From Curtobacterium pusillum (GTDB lineage: Bacteria > Actinomycetota > Actinomycetes > Actinomycetales > Microbacteriaceae), in NCBI RefSeq assembly GCF_007680845.1, contig NZ_VEIY01000004.1, forward strand, positions 124,001 through 188,000: a stretch of DNA of 64,000 nucleotides, written 5' to 3'. The notes beneath the pieces are model-generated. The model saw only the letters and a list, made by a program, of their open reading frames with translations. It made no database searches and had not been told where the DNA came from. Positions 40,676 through 49,020 of this stretch are shown one piece after another. The position numbers and the translations under genes were made by a program. How positions within the stretch are numbered: position 1 is the first letter of the stretch; the number at the start of each line of letters is the position of its first letter.

Positions 40676-40784
40676 AGGGCCGGCGTGGGCACCGCACATC
40701 GAGGTCGACGGCAACCTCATCACTGGGCAGAACCCCGCCTCGGGTGCTGCCGTGGCGAGCGCGCTCCTCGAGCGCCTGCGCTAG
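40668..40784 (+). pseudogene. DJ-1/PfpI amidotransferase-like protein, C-terminal remnant
   Basis: The plus strand encodes HIEVDGNLITGQNPASGAA followed by VASALLERLR and TAG. NLITGQNPAS is the hallmark C-terminal motif of DJ-1/PfpI-type class I amidotransferase-like proteins (about 180-230 residues normally). The N-terminal 80 percent or more, including the nucleophile elbow, is absent. It abuts the AraC remnant head-to-head, as expected from one deletion through a divergent gene pair. Confidence 0.7.
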
Positions 40785-40832
40785 CCGGTGGCTCCCTTCC
40801 GCGACGCACACCCCACCTGGGAGGATCGATTT

Positions 40833-41414
40833 ATGCCCACACCCACAGCACTCCTCGTGATCGACCTCCAGCGGGGCGTCGTCCAGGACTGTCTCGACCG
40901 TGACGGCGTCCTCGGTCGCGTCGCGAAGCTCGTCGACCGCGCACGGACGGCGAACGTGCCCGTGATCTGGGTGCAGGACCACGGTGACTTCGCGGAAGGG
41001 ACCGAAGCGTGGCAGCTGGCGGCACCGCTCGAGCGCCGGGACGACGAGCCCTTGGTCCGGAAGGAGTACCGCGACTCCTTCGTCGGCACCGACCTGGCGG
41101 AGGTCCTGGAGGCGTTGCGTGTGGAGCACCTCGTCGTCGCGGGCGCACAGAGCGACTACTGCATCCGGACGACGACGCAGGCCGCGGCCGCTCGTGGCCT
41201 CGATGTCACGCTCGTGTCCGATGCGCACACGACGACGGACAGCGAGCACGACGGCGTCGTCATCACCGCGGAACAGATCGTCGCGCACACGAACATGTAC
41301 TTCGGCGGTCTCCGCTACCCCGGACGCCGGTACGCCACGACGAAGCACGACCAGGTGACGTTCGAGCCCCTCCAGGAGTCGAGCGGCGGCACCAGCGGCC
41401 CGTCCGTACGCTGA
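40833..41414 (+). CDS. Isochorismatase-family cysteine hydrolase
   Basis: A 193-residue hydrolase with the catalytic triad pattern: D10 region in ALLVIDLQRGV, the Lys in LVRKEYRDSFVGTDL, and the nucleophile Cys in VVAGAQSDYCIRTTTQAA. The cis-peptide-containing AGAQS(D)YCI motif is usual for nicotinamidase-like and isochorismatase-like hydrolases. Substrate unresolved. ATG behind gggaggatcgattt. The UbiA-type gene starts 4 bases after its stop, so the two are cotranscribed. Confidence 0.88.
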   Translation: MPTPTALLVIDLQRGVVQDCLDRDGVLGRVAKLVDRARTANVPVIWVQDHGDFAEGTEAWQLAAPLERRDDEPLVRKEYRDSFVGTDLAEVLEALRVEHLVVAGAQSDYCIRTTTQAAAARGLDVTLVSDAHTTTDSEHDGVVITAEQIVAHTNMYFGGLRYPGRRYATTKHDQVTFEPLQESSGGTSGPSVR

Positions 41415-41418
41415 CCGT

Positions 41419-42288
41419 GTGACCCCCACCCGCAGGCCCTCCACCGCCCGCCTGCTCGTCGCGTCGTCCCACCCCGGGCCGACCGTGACCGTGACGGTGC
41501 TCGCGGCCGTGATCGCCGCCGCGGTCGGACACCCCTCGTGGCTCGTGGTCCTCGTGGCGCTGACGGTGGTCGCCGGCCAGCTCTCGATCGGCCTGGCCAA
41601 CGACTGGATCGATGCCGACCGTGACAGGGCGGTGGGTCGGAGTGACAAGCCCGTCGCGCAGGGGCTCATCGCGGTCGGCACGGTGCGCACGGCGGCGTTC
41701 GGCACGGCCGGCGTCGCCGTGGTGCTGTCGCTGTTCCTCGGCCCGGTCGCCGCGGTCGCGCACCTCGTGCTCGTCGCCGCGGGTTGGGCGTACGACGCCG
41801 GTCTCAAGCGGACCGTGTGGTCGGTGGTCCCGTTCGTCGTCGCGTTCGGGCTCCTGCCCGTGGTCGCCGTCGCCGCGGGACCGGACGGGGCGTGGCCGGC
41901 GTGGTGGGCGCTGGCGACGGGGGCGGTGTTCGGCGTCGCGATCCACTGCACGAACGTGCTGCCCGACCTGGTGGACGACGCGGCGACGGGCGTGCACGGG
42001 TTCCCGCACCGACTCGGGCTCCGGGGTGCGGGGGTGACGGCGTTCGGCGCGCTCGTGGTCGCCGCGCTGCTCGTGCTCGGCGGGCAGGTGCTCGGGGATG
42101 ATCCGGTCCGTGGTGCGGGGGTGGTGCTCGCGGTGCTGGGGACGGCCGTGGTGGTCGTGCTCGCGGCGGTGGGTGTGCGGCTGGTGGTGGCGGGGCGGGC
42201 GTCGCGGACGCTCTTCCGGCTGGTGATCGCGTCGTCGCTCGTCCTGGTGGTCGAGCTCGGCCTCGCCGGCGCCCGCCTCGTCGCCTAG
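41419..42288 (+). CDS. UbiA-family prenyltransferase
   Basis: A 289-residue membrane enzyme with about eight helices that transfers a prenyl chain to an aromatic or other acceptor. First Asp-rich motif N61-D69 (NDWIDADRD) binds the prenyl diphosphate via Mg, and the second is NVLPDLVDDAATGVHG near residue 180. SDKPVAQG after the first motif is also typical. In Microbacteriaceae such enzymes sit in type III polyketide (alkylresorcinol) clusters with an FAD monooxygenase; here the monooxygenase is next door but no polyketide synthase is in the window. The mevalonate operon would supply its donor. Confidence 0.88.
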   Translation: MTPTRRPSTARLLVASSHPGPTVTVTVLAAVIAAAVGHPSWLVVLVALTVVAGQLSIGLANDWIDADRDRAVGRSDKPVAQGLIAVGTVRTAAFGTAGVAVVLSLFLGPVAAVAHLVLVAAGWAYDAGLKRTVWSVVPFVVAFGLLPVVAVAAGPDGAWPAWWALATGAVFGVAIHCTNVLPDLVDDAATGVHGFPHRLGLRGAGVTAFGALVVAALLVLGGQVLGDDPVRGAGVVLAVLGTAVVVVLAAVGVRLVVAGRASRTLFRLVIASSLVLVVELGLAGARLVA

Positions 42289-42310
42289 ACGAGAAAGCAG
42301 GCCACAGCGC

Positions 42311-43474
42311 CTACGCCCACCGCATCGCGTAGACCCCGGCCAGCCCGTCCGCGGTCGGGAGGGACAGGACCGTCCGGAGCAGCGCCTCCCGTCCGACCGC
42401 CCCGACCGCACGCAGCGGCCGGCCGAGCGCCATGTTGACCTCCGCCTGCCGCGCCGCTCGGCGCGCGACCGCCTGCCGCCGCCTGGCGTACTCCGGCCAC
42501 GGTCCGGCCGCACCCGAGGCGACGGCATCGGCGAGGAGCGGGGCCAACTCTGCGGCGTCCAACCAGCCGAGGTTCATGCCCTGCCCGCCGATCGGGCTGA
42601 TCTCGTGTGCGGCGTCCCCCGCGAGCACGACGCGCCCGAGGCCGACCCGGTCGGCCGCGCGTCGTCGGACGCGGAAGCCGCTCAGCATGGTGCAGGTCGA
42701 GGGGTCCAGGGCGACGCCGGTGCGGTCGGCCACGATGGACGCGACCCGAGCGGCACCGTCCGGAGACTCCGCCGCGAAGTCCGACGGCACCAGCGCCACG
42801 TAGCGCCGTCGCCCTCCGGGCAGCGGGAACGACTCGACCACCCCGGCGGGCCCGACGTCGACGAGGGCGGCCGTGCGGTCCGCCGGGTCCTCGACGTCGG
42901 CGAAGTCGCCCATGACGTACCGGTCGGGGTAGTCCCGCCCGCTCGTGCCGATGCCGAGCAGGTCGCGGGTGACGCTCCGGGCGCCGTCCGCGCCGACGAC
43001 GAACGCGGCGCGGACGGACACGGGCGCCCCGGAGGGACCGACGCCGGTCGCGTCGACGTGGTCGCGGTGCCGTTCGAGTCCGGTCAGCGAGACCCCGACA
43101 CGCAGCGCTCCGGGTGCCGCCGCCTCGAGGCGGGACCGCAGCAGGGACTCGGTCCGGTGCTGGTCGAGGGTCGCGACGTACGGGTGCGTGGCGGAGGCGC
43201 GGTCGAACGACAGGCGCCCGATCTCCCGCCCGCGGCTCCGGGCGACGCCGCTGCGGACCCGGGTGGCCTCGGCGAGCACGGGTCCGTCGAGTCCGATCGC
43301 CGCGAAGGCGTCGAGGGACGGCGGGTGGATGCCGATCGCGCGGGATCCGGTCGGTGCTGCCGAGCGGCGCTCCCAGACGGCGACGGAGACGCCCCGCACC
43401 GCGAGGAGTGCCGCCGCGAACAGGCCGACGGGCCCACCCCCGACGACGAGGACGTCGACGCGCTCCGTGGTCAC
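42311..43474 (-). CDS. FAD-dependent monooxygenase (UbiH/PHBH type)
   Basis: A 387-residue group A flavin hydroxylase. VDVLVVGGGPVGLFAAALLA at residues 6-25 binds ADP of FAD; VGADGARSVTRDLLG carries the DG motif; RVVLAGDAAHEISPIGGQGMN is the GD motif that binds the ribityl chain. It hydroxylates an aromatic or quinone-like ring with NAD(P)H and O2. Convergent with the UbiA gene (22-base gap), a neighbour it commonly has in polyketide-quinone clusters. Its substrate is otherwise unknown. Confidence 0.88.
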   Translation of the reverse strand: MTTERVDVLVVGGGPVGLFAAALLAVRGVSVAVWERRSAAPTGSRAIGIHPPSLDAFAAIGLDGPVLAEATRVRSGVARSRGREIGRLSFDRASATHPYVATLDQHRTESLLRSRLEAAAPGALRVGVSLTGLERHRDHVDATGVGPSGAPVSVRAAFVVGADGARSVTRDLLGIGTSGRDYPDRYVMGDFADVEDPADRTAALVDVGPAGVVESFPLPGGRRRYVALVPSDFAAESPDGAARVASIVADRTGVALDPSTCTMLSGFRVRRRAADRVGLGRVVLAGDAAHEISPIGGQGMNLGWLDAAELAPLLADAVASGAAGPWPEYARRRQAVARRAARQAEVNMALGRPLRAVGAVGREALLRTVLSLPTADGLAGVYAMRWA

Positions 43475-43568
43475 GGCCCGAGCCTACGGGCGGCCGACCG
43501 CGCGCGGCACAGCCGGGTCATCCCCGCGGCCGAAGCGCACTGCCGCCGATGCCCGTCATGCTCGGGGA

Positions 43569-44318
43569 GTGCCCTTCACCGTCAGTCACACCGTGGTCGC
43601 CCTCGCTGCCCGACGCACGCCGCTGCCCGTCGCCGCGGTCGCCGTCGGTGCGATGGCGCCGGACGCGGTGCTCTTCGCGCCGTTCCTGCCGCCGTACACG
43701 TTCACGCACTCGTGGACGGGCGTCGTGACGATCGACCCGGTGGTCGCGCTCGTGGTGCTCGCCGTGTGGTGGTGGCTCGTCCGCCCGGCGTGGGCGGGTG
43801 CGGTGCCCGGGGTGCGTGCGCGACTCCCGGAGGACTGGGGTCGCCGTCCGCGGTGGTCGCTGCGCGGCGCGGTCGCGGTGATCGTCGCGTGCCTCGTCGG
43901 GATCGCGACGCACGTGGTCTGGGACGCCTTCTCCCACGATGCCGGCTGGGGTGTCCGGGCGGTCCCGGCGCTCCGGGACGACGTGGTCCCCGGGTACCCG
44001 TGGTGGGCCCTCGTGCAGGACCTCTCGAGTGTGCTCGGACTCGTCGCGCTGCTGGTCGCGGCGATCGTCTGGTGGCGACGACGTGCTCCGCGCGCGGTCG
44101 CCCCGCTCGGGCGGGCGTCGCTCGTCGTCGTGACCGTGGCGGGTGCGGTCGTCGTCCTGGTCGTGCTCGTGGTCGCCGCACGGGTCCTGGTCGCGGGACG
44201 CGGGGTGGGCCTCGTCGTCGAGGACCTCGCGTTCCGGGTGCCGCCGACCGTCGCGGTCGTCCTCGTGGTCGGAGCGGTGGTGCTGCTGCTGGTCGGCCGG
44301 CGTCGCTCCCGCGACTGA
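43569..44318 (+). CDS. DUF4184 membrane protein
   Basis: A 249-residue protein beginning VPFTVSHTVVALAARR and MAPDAVLFAPFLPPYTFTHSWTG (seen in pieces as GAMAPDAVLF and THSWTG), the DUF4184 hallmarks with candidate metal ligands His, Asp and His; a further THVVWDAFSHDAGW block supplies more. Around six helices. Members are uncharacterised and sometimes compared with membrane metal-dependent hydrolases. GTG start at 43569; ribosome binding site poor (ggggag lies too close), so the start is tentative. Its stop is followed by the tandem 53-base repeat. Confidence 0.8.
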   Translation: MPFTVSHTVVALAARRTPLPVAAVAVGAMAPDAVLFAPFLPPYTFTHSWTGVVTIDPVVALVVLAVWWWLVRPAWAGAVPGVRARLPEDWGRRPRWSLRGAVAVIVACLVGIATHVVWDAFSHDAGWGVRAVPALRDDVVPGYPWWALVQDLSSVLGLVALLVAAIVWWRRRAPRAVAPLGRASLVVVTVAGAVVVLVVLVVAARVLVAGRGVGLVVEDLAFRVPPTVAVVLVVGAVVLLLVGRRRSRD

Positions 44319-44423
44319 CCGTCGGACTGGAGGGACGGGGCGGGGCCGGCCCGCGCCTCCCGTCCGGCAGACCGTCGGACTGGAGGGACGGTGCGGGGCG
44401 GACCCGCGCCTCCCGTCCGTCGG
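44318..44423. repeat. Two tandem 53-bp copies of the dispersed palindromic element
   Basis: Unit 1 is 44318-44370 and unit 2 is 44371-44423, each starting accgtcggactggaggg and each containing the imperfect palindrome from GGACTGGAGGGACGG to CCCGCGCCTCCCGTCC (44350-44365 and 44403-44418). The reverse complement gives the 15-mer GGACGGGAGGCGCGG found at 21.3 and 49.0 kb. They lie between convergent genes (DUF4184 and acyltransferase), where they could also end transcription. Confidence 0.85.
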
Positions 44424-44456
44424 ACGGTTGCGTCCGGCCACCGCCGGCCGCGCCGC

Positions 44457-45677
44457 TCAGGCGGTCGCGTCCGCCGTGTCCCGCGCTGCCCGGTCGGAAG
44501 CGCGCAGCCGGCGCGCCTCACGGATTCGAGCCCGCGCCTTCTCGACCGGCACCTCGACCGCGTACGCAGCCGCCACGGCCACGAGCAGTGCCACGCCGAC
44601 GAGCCACACCTTCCCCCACGCACCGATCGCGAAGGTGCCGAGCAGGGCGATCACGAGCGGGTGCCAGAGGTACGCCGAGTACGACACGCGCCGGCCGAAC
44701 CACGACATCGGCGTCCACGCCAGGGCCACGGACAGCGGGGACCGGACGGACACCAGTCCACCGATGAGGAGCGCCGAGATGAGCCCGGTCACCGGCAGCA
44801 CCACACCGAACGACCACGCGTGCTGCGTCCAGTCGTCGTCGATCCAGAACTGGACCGCGGCGAGCAGCCCGATCCCGATCCAGGTGCCGAGGTGGCCGGC
44901 GACACCGGCAGCCCACGTCCGGACGCGAGCGTCGTCGAGGAGGAGCGCGAGCAGGCAGCCCGTCGCCAGCGGGACGATCCCGAGCACGGGGGAGAAGTAC
45001 ACGTCCGGTGTCGAACCGCCGCCGGGCGTCCGGTAGGTCATCCACGCTGCGAGGGCCCCGCCGACCATGACGACCCCGAGTCCGGTCATCAGCCAGCGCC
45101 GGTGCGCCCGGAGCGCGAACAGGAGCACGAGGACGGGCGGCCACACGAGGTAGAACTGCTCCTCCATCGACAGGCTCCACGTGTGCGCGAAGACGCCCTG
45201 CGTGGTGTCCCAGTACGAGCGGAAGAGGTTGCCGGTGTAGCTCAGGGCGATGAACGCCGCCTCGCCGGGGGAGAACGACGCGCCCTTGTAGTCGCCGACC
45301 CAGTTCCAGAGCAGGAGTCCCACGACGACGAGCGCGAGGAGCGCCGGGTACAGCCGCAGCAGGCGCTTCGTCCAGAACGAGCCGAGGCGGATCCGGCCGG
45401 TGCGACGGTGCTCCCCGAGCAGCAGGGTCGAGATGAGGAACCCGGAGAGGACGAAGAAGACCGTCACGCCGATGAACCCGCCCTCGAACTGCGGGACGTG
45501 CAGGTGGTAGAGGATCACGATGAGGATCGCCACCGTGCGGAGGCCGTCGAGCGCCGGCGCGCGGTGGGTCAGCGGCGGCGGCGGGGTCGCCCGTGCGCGT
45601 GCGGGTGCTTCCCCGGTGGTGCCGGTCGCCTCGGTGGTGCCGGCGGTCTGCTCCGGCGAGAGCGCGGTGGTCGCCAC
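44457..45677 (-). CDS. Acyltransferase 3 family membrane protein (OafA/YrhL type)
   Basis: A 406-residue protein with about ten helices. Family features: HRAPALDGLRTVAILIVILYH with its catalytic His region, GGFIGVTVFFVLSGFLIS, RRLLRLYP-type (KRLLRLYPALLAL) and HTWSLSMEEQFYLVWP. It probably O-acetylates a surface carbohydrate; substrate unknown. The GTG start at 45677 sits behind gcaggaggcgtcc; the longer frame reaching 45950 overlaps the TetR gene and is rejected. N-terminal 35 residues are disordered, cytosolic. Confidence 0.9.
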   Translation of the reverse strand: MATTALSPEQTAGTTEATGTTGEAPARARATPPPPLTHRAPALDGLRTVAILIVILYHLHVPQFEGGFIGVTVFFVLSGFLISTLLLGEHRRTGRIRLGSFWTKRLLRLYPALLALVVVGLLLWNWVGDYKGASFSPGEAAFIALSYTGNLFRSYWDTTQGVFAHTWSLSMEEQFYLVWPPVLVLLFALRAHRRWLMTGLGVVMVGGALAAWMTYRTPGGGSTPDVYFSPVLGIVPLATGCLLALLLDDARVRTWAAGVAGHLGTWIGIGLLAAVQFWIDDDWTQHAWSFGVVLPVTGLISALLIGGLVSVRSPLSVALAWTPMSWFGRRVSYSAYLWHPLVIALLGTFAIGAWGKVWLVGVALLVAVAAAYAVEVPVEKARARIREARRLRASDRAARDTADATA

Positions 45678-45768
45678 GGACGCCTCCTGCGAGATCTGGT
45701 CGATGTCGTCCGGACGCGGTGGTCCGGTGGGGTGCGTTCCAGGATGCTCGCGGAAGGTAAGAGGGCCC

Positions 45769-46341
45769 TCAACGACCGGGGTGCACGAACGCGGTGAGGG
45801 CGGCGAGGCGCTCGGAGGCGATCGCGCCGAAGGGTCGGTCCTCGCCGGCCGCGATCCACTGCGCGAAGGACAGGTGGAAGACCGTGACGGCCGTCTCGGC
45901 GGCGATCGTGGCGGCCGGTTCGTCGACCCCGCGTTCGCGGAGGACCTCACCGAGCCGGACCTTCAGCGACTGGAGCTTGCCGAGTTCCCGTTCGCCGAGT
46001 GCGGGGTTGGCGTCGATGATGCCCTGGCGGGCGCGGGACCACGGGCGCCGTTCCTCGGGGAAGAAGGCGCCGGCGGCGTCGAGCGCGAGCCGGACGAGCT
46101 CGAAGGGCCGGGCATCGGCGGGGGCGGCCTGGATCGGGCCGGTGAACATGCCGAGGAAGTCGTCCTGGCCGGCGAACAGCACCTCGCGCTTGTCGGCGAA
46201 GTGCCGGAAGAAGGTGCGCTCGGTGACCTCGGCCGTCGCGGCGATCTCGGCGACGGTGGTCTGGTCGTACCCCTGCGTCGCGAAGAGCTGCAGCGCGGTC
46301 GCCTGCAGCCGTTCACGGGTTCCGGGTTGCCAACGAGCCAT
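45769..46341 (-). CDS. TetR-family regulator
   Basis: A 190-residue regulator with helix-turn-helix at residues 8-55 (RERLQATALQLFATQGYDQT, TAEVTERTFFRHFADKREVL). The C-terminal domain is of the AcrR-like type, with no clear ligand signature. Divergent from the SDR gene at 46.4 kb; two 19-bp operators lie between. It likely represses both. Confidence 0.93.
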   Translation of the reverse strand: MARWQPGTRERLQATALQLFATQGYDQTTVAEIAATAEVTERTFFRHFADKREVLFAGQDDFLGMFTGPIQAAPADARPFELVRLALDAAGAFFPEERRPWSRARQGIIDANPALGERELGKLQSLKVRLGEVLRERGVDEPAATIAAETAVTVFHLSFAQWIAAGEDRPFGAIASERLAALTAFVHPGR

Positions 46342-46355
46342 GTACCGAGTCTACT

Positions 46356-46405
46356 GATGACAGTGCATGACATCGAGTGCTAGCGTGATGTCAGTTCATG
46401 ACATC
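46356..46405. promoter_or_regulatory. Two 19-bp TetR operators
   Basis: GATGACAGTGCATGACATC (46356-46374) and GATGTCAGTTCATGACATC (46387-46405) are near-palindromes of the form GATGTCA-N5-TGACATC, 31 bases apart (three turns), in the divergent gap. The second has perfect 7-bp arms; the first has one mismatch. Confidence 0.75.
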
Positions 46406-46436
46406 AACGTCGTGGACACCTGTGAAGGGAAAGCTC

Positions 46437-47351
46437 ATGCACGTGTTCGTCACCGGGGCCTCCGGCTGGATCGGCTCCCACACCGTCGACGACCTCCTCG
46501 CCGTCGGCCACACCGTCACCGGCCTCGCCCGCTCAGACGCATCGGCGGCCGCCCTCGAGGCGAAGGGCGTCACCGTCCTCCGCGGCGACCTCGACGACCT
46601 CGACGCCATCCGCCGCGGGGCCGAGGGCTCCGAGGGTGTGCTGCACCTCGCCAACAAGCACGACTGGGCGAACCCGGTCGCCACCAACGCCAGCGAGCGC
46701 GCCGCCGTCGAGACGATCGGTTCGGCGCTGGTCGGCACCGATCGCCCGTTCGTCGTCGCCTCGGGTGTCGCCGGGCTCGCACAGGGGCGGCCGTCCACCG
46801 AGGAGGACGCCAACCCGTTCGTCGGCCCGGACAGCATGCGCGGCGGCAGCGAGAACCGCGGGTTCGACTTCGTCGAGCAGGGCGTCCGGACGATCGCCGC
46901 CCGGTTCAGCCCGACGACGCACGGCACCGGCGACCACGGCTTCATCGCGGCGATTGTCGGCGCGGCCCGCTCCACCGGTGTCTCCGGCTACGTCGGCGAC
47001 GGGACGAACCACTGGGCCGCGGTCCACGTCACCGATGCCGCACGACTCGTCCGGCTCGGGCTCGAGCAGGCGCCGGCTGGCACGCGCCTCCACGCCGTCG
47101 CCGAGAGCGGGATCCCGACCCGGGCGATCGCGGTGGCCATCGGCGAGGGACTCGGGCTGCCCGTGACCTCGGTGGACCCGGCCGACGCCGAGCGCCACTT
47201 CGGGTTCATCGGCCGGTTCTTCGGCATGGAGATGTCGGCGACGTCGGACCGTACGCGGGAGCTCCTCGGGTGGGAGCCCACCGGCCCGGGGCTGCTCGAG
47301 GACATCGCTGCCGGCGCGTACTTCGACGTGGCGGCGGCCCGCCGGGCGTAG
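46437..47351 (+). CDS. Extended SDR / NAD-dependent epimerase-like oxidoreductase
   Basis: A 304-residue extended SDR. The N-terminal MHVFVTGASGWIGSHTVDDL gives the GxxGxxG cofactor loop; the central region VVASGVAGLAQGRPSTEED and RFSPTTHGTGDHGFIAAIV match the group often annotated as nucleoside-diphosphate-sugar epimerase-like. A canonical YxxxK is not obvious, as in several of these atypical SDRs. The start is the ATG at 46437 behind gaaggga, not the ATG at 46398 in the operator. Its substrate is unknown; expression is likely induced through the divergent TetR protein. Confidence 0.87.
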   Translation: MHVFVTGASGWIGSHTVDDLLAVGHTVTGLARSDASAAALEAKGVTVLRGDLDDLDAIRRGAEGSEGVLHLANKHDWANPVATNASERAAVETIGSALVGTDRPFVVASGVAGLAQGRPSTEEDANPFVGPDSMRGGSENRGFDFVEQGVRTIAARFSPTTHGTGDHGFIAAIVGAARSTGVSGYVGDGTNHWAAVHVTDAARLVRLGLEQAPAGTRLHAVAESGIPTRAIAVAIGEGLGLPVTSVDPADAERHFGFIGRFFGMEMSATSDRTRELLGWEPTGPGLLEDIAAGAYFDVAAARRA

Positions 47352-47618
47352 GCGGCGCGGGGGGCGCCGCGCGGGGGCGGGCGCGGGGCCGGCGCGGGGC
47401 CGGGCTGCCGGTTCCGCGACACTCCACCCGTCGATCGACGCGTGCGACGTCGGAACATGCACACGCAGCGCATCCGTGCGCATCCTCCGACACGGCACGC
47501 GTCGATCGACACGCGCAATGTCGCAGACGCGTCCCGAACGCGCGCCCGGGACCCGCGCCGCGGCCGGGAGGCGCCCCGCCCCCGCGGCGCGCCCCCGCCC
47601 CGCGCCCCCAGCCCGGCG
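47352..47618. repeat. 267-base giant imperfect inverted repeat between convergent genes
   Basis: Core arms at about 47416-47467 and 47476-47527 fold back with a 9-base centre and contain a perfect 15-bp inverted match (gtcgatcgacgcgtg against cacgcgtcgatcgac). Outside them the left flank is G-rich (cgcggggggcgcc, ggggcgggcg) and the right flank is its C-rich complement (cgccccgcccccgcgg), so almost the whole gap is a hairpin. No gene is seen. Roles possible: bidirectional terminator or a remnant of a fold-back mobile element. Confidence 0.75.
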
Positions 47619-48917
47619 CTACTCCGCCTTCTGCATCTGCCACGGCTCCGGCTCGCGGTCGCCGTTCGGCCGCACGGGCCGGACGTCGCCGACGATCGGG
47701 ATCGCCCGCTTCCGCATGAACCACAGGTAGCGCACGAAGAAGTGCGACAGCGTCGACAGCCGGTTGCCGTTGCCGAGGAGCGACGCGATGTGCACCGCGA
47801 CCCATGCCGCCCACGCCACCGGCCCGACCATCGTGATCCCGCCACGGAGCTGCGCGACCGCGGCGTTCGTGCCGATCGTCGCCATGGTGCCCTTGTCGAA
47901 GTACTTGAAGTGCTCGGTCGGCTTGCCCTCGAGCAGGCGCTTGATCTGCCGCGCCGAGTGGCGTCCGCCCTGCAGTGCGGGCTGGGCGAGCTGCGCGAGG
48001 GCGTCGTCCTGCGCGGCGATGTCGCCGGCGGAGAAGATGCGCTCGACGCCCTTCACGCTGAGGTCGTCGTTCACCTGGATGCGCCCACCGGAGGTCTGCG
48101 GCATGCCCCAGCCCGAGACCTCCTTGTGGGCGGCGACGCCGGTGGCCCAGATGACCTGCGACGCGGGGATGAACTCACCCGAGGCGGTCATCACGCCGTC
48201 CGGCTTCACCTCGGACACGCCGGTGTTGAGCCGCAGCACGACCCCGCGCTTCCGCAGGACCTTCGCCGCGTACCGACGCAGTCGCGGTGCGAACGGCTTG
48301 AGGAGCTCACCGCTCCGGTGCACGAGGGTGATCGAGATGTTGCCGCGCTCGATCTCCGGGTAGGCGCCGACGAGTGCCTGGTCGCGGAGCTCCGCGAGCG
48401 CGCCGGCCATCTCGACGCCGGTCGCCCCGCCGCCGACGATGACGATCTTGATCTCGTCGGGGCCCTGCTTCGCCGCAGCCTGCTCGAGGCGGGTGAAGAG
48501 CTCGTCGCGGATCCGGAGCGCCTGGGAGCGGGAGTACATCGAGTACGCGTACTCGTACGCACCCGGTGTGCCGAAGTAGCTCGTGTTCACGCCGTTCGCG
48601 AGGATCAGCCAGTCGTAGTGCAGGTGCTCCCCGTCGGACATCTCCGCGACGCGCTGGTCGGTGTCGATGCCGGTGAGCAGGCCGTGCCGGAACTCGGCGT
48701 TCGCCTGCTTCGCCCGGAGGCTCCGGAGGAAGTACGTCACGTCGCCGGCGTTCAGCCCGCCCGTTGCCACCTGGTACATGAGGGGCTGGAACATGTTGTA
48801 GACGTGACGGTCGACCAGGGTGACCCGCACCGGCGCATCGGCGAGCTCGCGCATGGCGGCGACACCGGCGAATCCACCGCCGACGATGACGACGTGCGGG
48901 CGGGTGTCCTGGGGCAT
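47619..48917 (-). CDS. ndh: Type II NADH dehydrogenase
   Basis: A 432-residue single-subunit NADH:quinone oxidoreductase on the inner face of the membrane, feeding electrons to menaquinone without pumping protons. FAD site VVIVGGGFAGVAAMREL, NADH site IVIVGGGATGVEMAGALAEL, quinone-side ATGVAAHK and the AQPALQGGRHSARQIKR motif are present. The C-terminal helices (GPVAWAAWVAVHIASLLG and LSTLSHFFVRYLWF) anchor it. ATG start at 48917 behind agaggaaag; the frame extends 13 codons further but without a ribosome binding site. Confidence 0.95.
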   Translation of the reverse strand: MPQDTRPHVVIVGGGFAGVAAMRELADAPVRVTLVDRHVYNMFQPLMYQVATGGLNAGDVTYFLRSLRAKQANAEFRHGLLTGIDTDQRVAEMSDGEHLHYDWLILANGVNTSYFGTPGAYEYAYSMYSRSQALRIRDELFTRLEQAAAKQGPDEIKIVIVGGGATGVEMAGALAELRDQALVGAYPEIERGNISITLVHRSGELLKPFAPRLRRYAAKVLRKRGVVLRLNTGVSEVKPDGVMTASGEFIPASQVIWATGVAAHKEVSGWGMPQTSGGRIQVNDDLSVKGVERIFSAGDIAAQDDALAQLAQPALQGGRHSARQIKRLLEGKPTEHFKYFDKGTMATIGTNAAVAQLRGGITMVGPVAWAAWVAVHIASLLGNGNRLSTLSHFFVRYLWFMRKRAIPIVGDVRPVRPNGDREPEPWQMQKAE

Positions 48918-48992
48918 GCTGATCCGGCTTTCCTCTGGTGGCGAGATGGTCACCACCGAGGGTACGCGCGGTTGGGTGCCCCGTCTGACGGG

Positions 48993-49017
48993 CAGGGACG
49001 GGAGGCGCGGTGCGGCT
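48993..49017 (+). repeat. Dispersed repeat, intergenic copy upstream of ndh
   Basis: Contains the exact 15-mer GGACGGGAGGCGCGG at 48996-49010, followed by tgcggctccgtc, as in the tandem copies at 44.4 kb. It sits in the 103-base gap between two minus-strand genes. Confidence 0.65.
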
Positions 49018-49020
49018 CCG

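Noticed and set aside
44457..45950. Longer acyltransferase frame starting at 45950
   Set aside because: The extra 91 codons overlap the TetR gene out of frame; the GTG at 45677 has a strong aggagg ribosome binding site.
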